A model generated the notes under the pieces. It made no database searches, was not told the origin of the DNA, and saw only the letters and a list, made by a program, of their open reading frames with translations. A DNA stretch of 64,000 nucleotides. It comes from Closterium sp. Naga37s-1. Lineage: Eukaryota; Streptophyta; Zygnematophyceae; Desmidiales; Closteriaceae. Made by a program: the position numbers and the translations under genes. The stretch is taken from NCBI GenBank assembly GCA_947471745.1, contig CANJKZ010000068.1, positions 305,001 through 369,000 on the forward strand. Reading direction: 5' to 3'. Positions 43,854 to 55,200 of this stretch are shown here, piece after piece. Numbering within the stretch: position 1 is the stretch's first letter; each line of letters opens with the position of its first letter.

Positions 43854-46235
43854 TCTCTTGCTGGCCAGAAGCTAAAAGGCCGGAAAATATCGCCAGCGGA
43901 CAGAGTCTTGAACCACGAAATCCGACGATAGGTTTTGAATCTGAAAATGAACTCGCAACTCTGAAGGATAACTATCGCCTCGGTAGTATGCGAGGATTTC
44001 TATCGTCAAAACGTCTGTGACGTCAAATCGCGGACAGAAAATTCAGGTCAGCTCCGTTCTTCAGACCAGCGAAACAAGCCGTAAATCTTGCAGCTAGCGC
44101 GATCAGGGTGGGACCAAACGTACGATACCGGCTTGTATTTAAGCTGAACAATACCGTCGACGTCATAGTCAAGAACCAGGACCCTGCATTCTCGGATGTG
44201 TGCGCTGTGATTAGGTCCAACTAAGAAAGGATATTCTGACGGAAATGATAAATTCATGGTGAACCGACCAACCTCCGAGGTTGGAAAAGGGAAGCAGAGC
44301 CTATAAATGGACCGAACTAGACCATACGGAAACGTACGAAACCTCGCACTACACCGACTGTTCTTGTGGTGTGATGATCCGTTAGGGTCACACCGACGCT
44401 CCATCATCACACCAATCGCTGTTGCTGGTTTGCCTTGCCCCAGCCAAACCGAACATTCGTCGGATCGTCGTCGGATTCACGCGATCAGCGGCTGGGGGAG
44501 GCGTTGTGCGAAATTCATTCGGGACCAGCGCCGACGCTAGGAAGACCGCTTCGCGGAAAGGAAGCCAATCATTGTCGAAGAAGCAGCTTCGGATGGAACC
44601 TGTTTTCAGATTTTACCTAACCCGCTCTGGTTGGTTGGAAGAGGTTGCCACACACGACGTGGAAGCGCCAAGGACAAAGTAGACAACTCTTGATGGGGCT
44701 AGATCCGCGTGGAGAATGGACCCTTTATTGTTACAACTAGGATGTACATTTTATGAATCAGTCTGCATTTGATAAATAAAATTGCATAGTTTAGTAAGAC
44801 CCATTGCCGCCACAATATAATTCATGTGTCTATGTAAATATTATTATTTTTTGATATCCCAATTTATGTTAACATATGAATGAAATTAAATAAATAGTAT
44901 GATTTTGCATTTACAGGTAGTTGATCAGAATCTGTAATTTTTGTTTATAAATGATATCCAGAAATTTGAATCTCTTGAAGTATTATGATATTATGAACTA
45001 GACATGTACATCACTCTCGTAATGGTGCATCCATTGTGATTTGCATGTACGGACACATCACCAATGTCTGTGGAAGTTGTTGCATAACGGAATTTTTTTG
45101 TCCGAGATGGCTTCACGGTGACGATACTCGCGCATGGCACACAGGCAGGGATGATCGCACCCAAACTTTTGCCTCCGGATAGGCACGAACCAATCATCGT
45201 CCGAATCCACTTCAACATTCAAGCTTGCAAATGTTCAAAAATTCATCTCCATTTTCCCCACACGCAACCACGTCCAAAGGCGAGCAAGAGCCGAGGCGGA
45301 TGGTTTGGAGAGGGGGGTCATGCGGAAACAAAAAGGGGAAGACGCCCGCTGTAGTAATTCGGGCGCATCCAGCCGTCCAAAAACACGCATCCAACGGCAA
45401 CGATTGCCTTGTCACCCTTCATGTCCGACGGGAAATCTCGAGGTTTTTCCTTCAAGCACCACGAGATTTGTCGGGGGTGTTCAGGGGCTTTGATCAAGAT
45501 GGTCAGCCATGGCCGATGCGTCGTCGTTCAGGGGTTCGTTGGTGTAGCCTAATGCGTTTCGGTCCCTTGCTGCTCCACCACTTAGTGGCTTCGATTAGAA
45601 CCCAACACTCGGCGCTGTTTCCTCAAACTGCATTTCTAAAAGCCACACATTCTGTTCACAAACTCGCGTTGTGCGTGTGAGTGAGGTTTTGGCGTTCCAG
45701 CCAGAGCCGAAGCATCGTCACTGGTGGCGACGGCTTGAGTCTGTCTCTGGATCAGTCTCTAGGGTAGACCAGTTACCGATCCTAATTAGCCTGACCTGTT
45801 GGGAAGCCTTTTTTTGGATTCTCATTAAAGCGCTTACAAGGCGCTTTGGGCCTGGTTCAGGATCATTCTCAGTCTAGGCTATTTACCAGGCCTATAATAG
45901 CCTGGCGTTGTCGTGGCACCAGCTTGCGACTCGCCACGTCGACTACTGTCGTCTTCTAGCCGTCTCCCTCACTCCCAGTGAAAGGCCTCCATTGTACGGC
46001 TGTAGTTCCCTGATATCGGAGCGTTCACTACATTCATATTTCACACCCAGATCGTGGGACACCGTTCGTCCTGCGTCTGTTGCGCTCACTTTGGCCCCAT
46101 AGCATCGTTCAGTCCTGATTAACTCCTTTTGTCGCGTGCTGCATTCCGCGGTTACAGCGACTTAAAAGAGCTCATTCGATATCGTTTGCTCGCGTTATAA
46201 GGGGTCTCACACCAAGGCTTCGCGTTCTCCTCGCG
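43854..46235. other. Divergent intergenic region, methyltransferase/RNR1
   Basis: The 2.4 kb between the two start codons should hold both promoters. It includes an AT-rich block (44700-45000), a plus-strand TATAAATG (44302-44309) that no supported gene uses, and a hairpin at 44356-44413 (ggtgtgatgat/atcatcacacc). TTTTGGCG at 45687-45694 resembles an E2F site, and a TTATAAGG lies at 46196-46203 just before RNR1. No additional gene is supported. Confidence 0.5.
45687..45694 (+). promoter_or_regulatory. E2F-like motif upstream of RNR1
   Basis: TTTTGGCG is one base off the usual TTTSSCGC-type site and lies 540 bp upstream of the RNR1 start. Plant RNR genes are known E2F targets in S phase. A single short match is weak evidence. 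Confidence 0.25.
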
Positions 46236-49200
46236 ATGTACGTTGTCAAGCGCGACGGCCGGAAGGAGGCCGTGCACTTCGATAAGATCACCGCTCGATT
46301 GAAGAAGCTCAGCTACGGTCTCAGCACGGAATTCTGCGATCCCGTCTTAGTGGCTCAGAAGGTACGAGCCATCTCCTACATAATCAGTCGCTTTAAGGAT
46401 CAGAAGGTGCGAGCCATACTTCGGATTCGCTTTTTGAACAGAACGTAAGAGCCGTCCCCGGGATAAGCAGTCGCTTTTAGGATCAGAAGGTACGAACCTT
46501 CCCTGGCTAAGCAGTGTTTTTCGGATGCACCAAATAAAGCTCCTTAATCTGGTGGATTATCCACTCGCGTCGCTTGCTGCCATCACTTCTTTATTGTCAC
46601 CTTGCGGCCATCACCCCTTCAATGTCACCTTTTTGCTCTTTCACTGTCATCCTTGGAACGTTGCAAGAGCAAATCACTCTTTGTCCTGCGTCTGGTGATC
46701 ATCCTTAACACAAAAAAGGCGATTTCTTTATTGTCACCTTCTGATGGTCTATTTATATCCCCAGGTGTGCATGGGCGTGTACAAGGGTGTGACTACAGCG
46801 CAGCTCGATGAGCTGGCAGCTGAAACCGCAGCGGGAATGACGGCCACCCACCCAGACTACGCTCTTGTGAGTAAAATCTTTTTGTTTATTGAGTCAATTG
46901 TCAATCTTAATTCATGTGAAGCACAGTGCGTCATTCCAATTCGTTTTTGCTATGGTCCGTGTGAGTCCATTTGACTTCTTGAGTCTCTCTATCAAATGTG
47001 CTGTGCAGTGCCGCGTTGGTCTCAATGCAATTATTTCCGCCTGCAAGCTCAAACGCAGCTTTTGCTGCTACTCTGAACAAGCATCTTTCCTCATCCTATT
47101 TTGTCTTTCCCACTCTGTTACATATGCCCTCCTCTCTCACTCCTTCCCCATTCACTTTCCGAAACCTAAACCCTGAACCCGCAGCTGGCTGCGCGTATTG
47201 CAGTCTCCAACCTGCACAAGAAGACAAAGAAGTCGTTCTCTGAAACGTGCGTTTTGATTGGTTAGACTGACTGACTGGTAGTATTAGAGGCAGATATGCC
47301 CGCCACCTTGATCGCAATGTGCGATGTATCTCAAGTTCCGTGCCATGCCATGCCTCTCTTCTCTGCAGTGTGACTTACATGTACGCGCATGTGAACCAGG
47401 AATCAGCGCTTTCCGCACCCTTGATCATAATCCATGGAACGCCTCATTCCATGCCATGCCATGCCATGTCTCTATGCCTCTGCAGTGTGAAGGACATGTA
47501 CACGCATGTGAACCAGGAATCAGGGCTACCCTCACTCACCCGTGATCGAATGTTTGAGCACCTTCCATGCCATGCCTCTCTGCTCTGGTATGCAGGGTGA
47601 AGGACATGTACGCGCATGTGAACCAGGAGTCAGGGCTTCCCGCACCCTTGATCGCAGATGACGTCTACGAGATTATCATGAAGGTGAGAAAGAGTCTGCT
47701 AGGAGGTAAGAATGAAGGTCAACCTTGATTGACACAATTCTATGCTTGTTACTATAAGAGAGGGAGCATGAGCTGCGTGTAACTTCTCTCTCGTCTCCTT
47801 TTGTTCTCTCCGTGCAACCTCTTTGTGCATAACTGCATGCTTAACGGCATGTTTTCTCCTTTCCTCCGTCGATCCACCTTTCTGCACCCACCAGCATGCG
47901 GAGAGGCTAGACAGCGAGGTCATATACGACCGGGACTTCGACTATGACTACTTTGGCTTTAAGACCCTCGAGCGCTCCTACCTGCTCAAGGTTAGACACT
48001 CCCACCCAGTTAGCCAGTTGTGCATGGAAGGGCGCAGGGAAGGGAGAGGCTAGACAGCGAGGTCATATACGACCGGGACTTCGACTATGACTACTTTGGC
48101 TTTAAGACCCTCGAACGCTCCTACCTGCTCAAGGTGAGTGGGCTGCTCCAGATAAGTGGCGGCTCAGGGTAAGTGGGCTGCGCAAGGAAAGTGGGCGGCT
48201 CAAGGTGAGATTTGCTTTGGTTGGACCTATGCCTGCTGAATGTTATCACTTGTGCAGTGGTTCCGTTTTCCCACCATCGTTTCATCTCTCTCAGTAGTTC
48301 TCTTCCAGGTGAAGGCAATGCATGGTGGTGGTGCAACCACAGCGCGTGCTGCTGTGGCGATGGGGATTCACAAGCTGGGTATTGCATCTCGTTTTCTCAC
48401 TTTCATACCCCTTCTCTCCCCTCTCTCCCTTGTCTCCTCAATCTCTCCTGCCAGGTGAACGGGAAGGTTGTTGAGCGACCGCAGCACATGCTGATGCGAG
48501 TGGCGGTGGGGATTCACAAGGCGGACATAGAGGCAGCCGTGCAGACCTACCACCTCATGTCGCAGCGATGGTTCACACATGCATCCCCCACGCTCTTCAA
48601 CAGTGGCACCCCGAGGCCTCAGGTAGGTCTGGCTGGCTGAATTCCCCTGCAGTTTGGTGTGGTCACAAGGGGATGAGCATTGATGCATTCGCAAGGAGGA
48701 CATAGAGGCTGCCGTGCAGACCTACCACCTCATGTCGCAGCAATGGTTCACTCATGCATCACCCACACTCTTCAAGCATGGAGGGCAAGCATTGACCTCT
48801 CACTGTCTGTATGTACCCGAGTTTTACCTCTACTCTACCCTTGTATTCCCCCCACACACCACCAGCTGAACAGCTGCTCTTCGTGTGCATGAAGGAGGAC
48901 AGCATCGAGGGCATTTACGACACGCTCAAGGAGTGCCTTTATGAGTCTATCTCTGTGTATCTCCCCATATCGCCCTTCATCTCTTGCTCCCGTCACCAGC
49001 TGAGCAGCTGCTTCCTGGTGTGCATGAAGGAGGACAGCATAGAGGGCATCTACCACACGATTGAGTGACCTCAGTTCCCTGATTTTCATCTTCCTTTTGC
49101 CTCTTGGCCCCCCCCAGAACCCCCTCTCCATCAGCTGAGCAGCTGCTTCCTTGTATGCATGAAGGATGACAGCATCAAGGGCATTTACGACACGCTCCAG

Positions 49201-52200
49201 GAGTGCCTATAAGCTTGTTCCTCCCTGCTACTGTCCCACGTGTTCCCCCCTGTGAGCAGCTGAGCAGCTGTTTCCTCGTCTGTATGAAGGAGGACAGCAT
49301 CGAGGGCATCTACGACACGACACGCTCAAGGAGTGGCCTCTCATTGTCTGACCTCCTTTTATCTCCCCATTGCCCGCCTTTGACCAGCTGAGCAGCTGCT
49401 TCTTGGTCTGTATGAAGGAGGACAGCATCGAGGGCATCTACGACACGCTCAAGGAGTGCCTATAAGCTTGTTCCTCCCTGCTACTGTCCCACGTGTTCCC
49501 CCCTGTGAGCAGCTGAGCAGCTGCTTCCTCGTCTGTATGAAGGAGGACAGCATCGAGGGCATCTACGACACGCTCAAGGAGTGCTCTCTCACTAGTCTTA
49601 CCTCTACTCTACCCGTGTCGTGCATTCCCCCCCACACCAGCTGAGCAGCTGTTTTCTCGTGTGCATGAAGGAGGACAGCATCGAGGGCAATTACGACACG
49701 GTCAAGGAGTGACCTGGTTTTCCCCTTCCTTTTGCCCCTCACTTCCCCCTGGGCTGTTCCTTTGACCAGCTGAGCAGCTGCTTCCTGGTGTGTATGAAGG
49801 AGGACAGCATCGAGGGCATCTACGACACGCTCAAGGAGTGCGCAGTGATCAGCAAGTCGGCGGGCGGCATAGGCTTGTCCGCACACTGCATACGAGCCAA
49901 AGGGAGCTACATCAGAGGGACGAATGGCATGTCGAACGGGATAGTGCCGATGCTAAGAGTGTTCAATGACACAGCGCGATACGTGGACCAGGGCGGAGGC
50001 AAGCGCAAAGGTACAGATTGGGTTGGGGGGAAGGGTTGCTGGTTTTGGGTTAGGGTTTGTCGGAGAGTGCCCATGCTGAGGGGGTGTTCAATGACATGGC
50101 GAGATACGTGGACCAGGGCGGAGGCAAGCGCAAAGGTGAGGCTTGGGAGGTGTTGGGGTTTCGGGGTTTGACCGCACATTGCATTCGCGCCAAGGGCAGC
50201 TACATCTGCGGGGCGAATGGCATGTCGAACGGGATAGTGCCGATGCTGAGGGCTTTTAATGACACGGCGAGATACGTGGACCAGGGCAGAGGCAAGCGCA
50301 AAGGTGAGAGACACACTAGAGTTCAGGGCTCACGGATCAGACGGTTGAGGGGTTCAGGGTTTAAGGGTTGTCCGCACACTGCATTCGTGCCAAGGGCGGT
50401 TACATCCGCGGGACTACTAACGGCACGTCGAACGGCATCGTGCCCATGCTGAGGATGTTTGAGACGCCCCAGATGGCACGACACAATGCATGATGATTGC
50501 CTTGCCTCCTCCTGTTTCCATCCAGCCAACCTTGCCAGTTTTGCTATTACCCTCTCACAACTCTGCTCTCTTTCAGGCGCCTTTGCCATCTACGTCGAGC
50601 CGTGGCATTCAGAGGTGTTTGACTTTCTTGACCCGAGAAAGAACCACCTGTGGGAAGGAGGACGAGAGGAGCACCTCATGATCGCATCACCTCCCTGATT
50701 CCCCGTTTGCCTGCCACCCACCCCTTGCTGTTATTGCTGTTCCCCCCGCACCGCGCCCATCGTTTTCCTCTTTCAGGCGCCTTTGCCATCTACATCGAGC
50801 CGTGGCATTCGGATGTGTTTGACTTCCTTGACCTGAGGAAGAACCACGGCAAGGAGGAGAACAGAGCAAGAGATCTCTTCTATGGGCTGTGGATCCCCGA
50901 CCTCTTTATGCAACGTGTGCAGGTGAGCTGAGAGCTGGGTGGGCTGGGCGGAGTGATAGGCTAGCTTGAACTTTGAGGAATACCGTTGAACAGACCTGTT
51001 TTATGGTCTGTGGATCCCCGATCTCTTAATGCATCATGTGCAGGTGAGCTGAAAGTTGAACCGATTTTTGCCCCAACGAGGCCCCTGGTCTGTGGTCTGG
51101 GTGCTGCCATTCACAAATTCCCTTCCTCCCATTCACCCATTTGCTTCTCCCTCAAACCCCACCCCGCACCCCCAAGTTCAACATCCCCTCGTCGTTCTTC
51201 TGCCTCAACAAAGACCCTGCCTGGCCTGGATGCATGAACCCCTTTTTAAACCCCCAACACATCTCTCCTCCATCTCCCCATCAATCCCATCCGCAGTCCA
51301 ACATGCCTTGGTCGCTCTTCTGCCCCAACGAGGCTCCTGGTCTGGCAGACTGCTGGGGGGAGGAGTTTGAGGCGCTGTACCTCAGATACGAGCGAGAGGT
51401 GAGTTTTAAAAAAGCGAAAGTGTGAATACACAGGGTGTGTGAAAGATTGTGGTGTGGTTTCGTTGCAGCAAGGCCCACTCGCGTTTTCATGGCGGACTGC
51501 TGGGCTGGGGGGAGGAGTTTGAGGCACCCTACCTCGCTCTTTTGCCCCAATGAGAGGGAGGTGAGTGATTGGTTGTTGCTGATGTTTGTGAAGAGGGGGT
51601 TTATGGTGCAGACACAAAGCTCCCTACCATGTCTCTCTGGTGGACTGTTGGGACTGGGGGGAGGATTTGGCACTGTACCTAAGATACGAGAGGGAAATCC
51701 AGTTTCTGCCCTTTTTCCTTCCATCCTCTTCACCTTCCCTTACACTATCAGGGCCGAGCCAAGCGCGTGATACCGTCACAGAAGCTGTGGTTTGCAATTT
51801 GTGAGGCACAGATTGAGACGGGCAACCCGTACATGCTGTTCAAGGTGAGTGCTCTTCTGTGTCTGTGTGTGCTCTGCTCGTTCCATGCTCGGTGGTACAT
51901 GTTACTCGGCTGCGGCTTCTAAAAAGCTTGCTCGTATTTCGAATATCCTTACTGCCAAGCGATGCCTGAATTGCTGAAAGCGTTTTCTTCAGCACATGAT
52001 GTCGGACTCGCTGACCTGCTGTCCATTAAAGCACCCTCCCTTTTCCAATGCCTTCGCTTCTCCTCTTCCCACGAGCAGGACGCGTGCAACCGCAAGTCGA
52101 ACCAGCAGAATCTGGGTACCATCAAGTGCAGCAACCTGTGCACGGAGATCGTTGAGTTCACAAGCCCTGAAGAGACTGCTGTGTGCAACCTTGTCTCGAT

Positions 52201-55200
52201 CGCCCTTCCTCGATTCGTGCGAGAGAAGGTGAGTAGAGATGGGGAGAGTGAGGTGGCACAGTGGTGGGGAGTGTGGGCACTATCAAGTGCAGCAATCTGT
52301 GCACAGAAATCGTTGTGAGGTACACAAGCCCTGAGGAGACTGCTGTCTGCAACCTATACTTGAAGTGGTATACCGAAGTGAGGGAGTGGTGGGAGAGAAT
52401 GTGAGGGAGAAGTGGGATAGTGAGGTGGGGCAGTGGTGGGGAGTGTGGGCAACATCAAGTGCAGCAACCTGTGCATGGAGATCGTTGAGTACACGAGCCC
52501 AGAGGAGACTGCTGTCTGCAACCTTGTCTTGATCGCCCTTCCCTGCTTCGTGCGAGAAAAGGTAAGGGAGAAGTGCAAAGTAGAATGAGAGAGAAGTTAG
52601 AGGGCAGTCAATCAAGTGGTGGGGAATTAGGGCACCATCAAGTGCTGCAGAGGTTGCTGTTATTTGAAGCCTGAACTCTAAAAACTTCCCATCTCACTGT
52701 AACGCCTTGTGTTTCTCGCTCCTCACGCTTGCCTGCCAATTGATGCCATCTGCTCTGCATTGGGTGCTGTCTGAAGCTATTTTTAAGAATTCTAAAAAAG
52801 CATGTTACGTGTCGTGGCCATTAATGCTGTGTGTGGTGCAGGGGGTGCTGTTTGATTTGAACCTTTTTTTTAGATTTCTAAAAAAGCATGTTACGTGTCG
52901 TGGCCATTAATGCTGTGTGTGGTGCAGGGGGTGCCGTCTGAAGCCCATCCATCCAAGCTGACTGGAAGCCTCAACCACGACCAGCGATTCTTCGACTTTG
53001 AGAAGCTGGGCGAGGTGAGATCATGTAGGGCGGGGATGATTAAAGGTGAGGAGAAATCTACCTCACTGTTGGAGGGGGTGCCGTCTGAAGCCCATCCATC
53101 CAAGCTGACTGGAAGCCTCAACCGCGACCAGCGATTCTTCGACTTTGAGAAGCTGGGCGAGGTGAGATCATGTAGGGCGGGGATGATTAAAGGTGAGGAG
53201 AAATCTACCTCACTGTTGGAGGGGGTGCCGCCTGAAGCCCATCCATCCAAGCTGACTGGAAGCCTCAACCACGACCAGCGATTCTTCGACTTTGAGAAGC
53301 TGGGCGAGGTGAGATCATGTAGGGCGGGGATGATTAAAGGTGAGGAGAAATCTACCTCACTGTTGGAGGGGGTGCCGCCTGAAGCCCATCCATCCAAGCT
53401 GACTGGAAGCCTCAACCACGACCAGCGATTCTTCGACTTTGAGAAGCTGGGCGAGGTGAGATCATGTAGGGCGGGGATGATTAAAGGTGAGGAGAAATCT
53501 ACCTCACTGTTGGAGGGGGTGCCGCCTGAAGCCCATCCATCCAAGCTGACTGGAAGCCTCAACCACGACCAGCGATTCTTCGACTTTGAGAAGCTGGGCG
53601 AGGTGAGATCATGTAGGGCGGGGATGATTAAAGGTGAGGAGAAATCTACCTCACTGTTGGAGGGGGTGCCGCCTGAAGCCCATCCATTCAAGCTGACTGG
53701 AAGCCTCAACCACGACCAGCGATTCTTCGACTTTGAGAAGCTGGGCGAGGTGAGATCATGTAGGGCGGGGATGATTAAAGGTGAGGAGAAATCTACCTCA
53801 CTGTTGGAGGGGGTGCCGCCTGAAGCCCATCCATCCAAGCTGACTGGAAGCCTCAACCACGACCAGCGATTCTTTGACTTTGAGAAGCTGGGCGAGGTGA
53901 GATGACCCGTGCCTTTCCTCCCTTACATTCTCAACTTGCTCCGTGTTGCTACTCTCACTTACCCCACCCACCAGCCACTCCTCCCTTCTGATTCCCTGCC
54001 CGGGTCCGTCTCCCAATGCTCACACCACCTTAGATCGCCATGTTTGTATCGTGTAACCTCAACGGAGCCATCGACGTCAACTATTATCCCACAAAAACCA
54101 TCCCCACCCATTCCTCCCCTCCAATCCCCTGCGTTCGTCTCCCCATGCTCAAACCCCCTTAGATTAGATCGCCGTGTTTGTATCATGTAACCTCAACAGA
54201 GTCATCGACGTCAACTTCTATCCCTCCCTCACCCACCTCTCCCTCCTGTTCCCCACTTGCTTCCATCTCCCCACGGTCCTCACTCACTCATTCCTCCCCC
54301 TTGCCCCTCCCCTTGCCTGCAACCCCCAGATCACGGAGGTGGTGACACGCAATCTTAACAGAGTCATCGACGTCAACTGCTATCCCACCCCCCTCCCGTT
54401 CCCCACTTGCTTCCATCTCCCCATATTCACGCCCTTCAGATCACAGAGGTTGTGACACGCAATCTTAACAGAGTCATCGACGTCAACTACTATCCCACCG
54501 AGTCAGCCCGTCGCTCCAACATGCGCCACCGGCCCATCGGCCTCGGCGTGCAGGGGCTAGCAGATGCATTCATTCTTCTTGGCATGCCCTTTGACTCGCC
54601 TCAGGTATGTGGTACATACGAGGTCTGTGTTGAGAACACAAGGTGGGGAAAGGAAGGGCTCGCCTCAGGTATGTGGTACATGCAGGGGCTAGCAGATGCA
54701 TTCATTCTTCTTGGCATGCCCTTTGACTCGCCTCAGGTATGTGGTACATACGAGGTCTGTGTTGAGAACACAAGGTGGGGAAAGGAAGGGCTCGCCTCAG
54801 GTATGTGGTACATGCGAGGTCTGTGTCGAGAACATAAGGTGGGGAAAGGAAGTGCTTCAGACGGCCCATCTCAGCGTGCGCCACTGCCCCATCAGCCTGG
54901 AAGTGTAGGGGCTGGCCCATCGCTTTCATCGTTCTCGGCATGCCCTTTGACTCGCCTCAGGCATGTGGTACATGCGAGGTTTGGTATGGGGGGCACAGAA
55001 ACCCCTCTACCTCTTCACCTCCCGCCTTCCAACTACTCTCCCTCTCACCTACCCACATTTTCAAGTACTTTTCTCCCATTCAACTGCTCCTGCAGTTTGC
55101 TCAATTGGCAAATACGCAGAAGTTGTTGGTAGAGGTGCTGCAGAGCAAGGTGGAGCGGTTGAATGGGCAGGTGGAGCAGTCGAATGGGCAGGTGGAGCAG

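Noticed and set aside
44307..44682. Possible small plus-strand gene downstream of TATAAATG at 44302
   Set aside because: The first ATG overlaps the TATA motif and the best frame starts with a non-ATG codon. No recognisable product.
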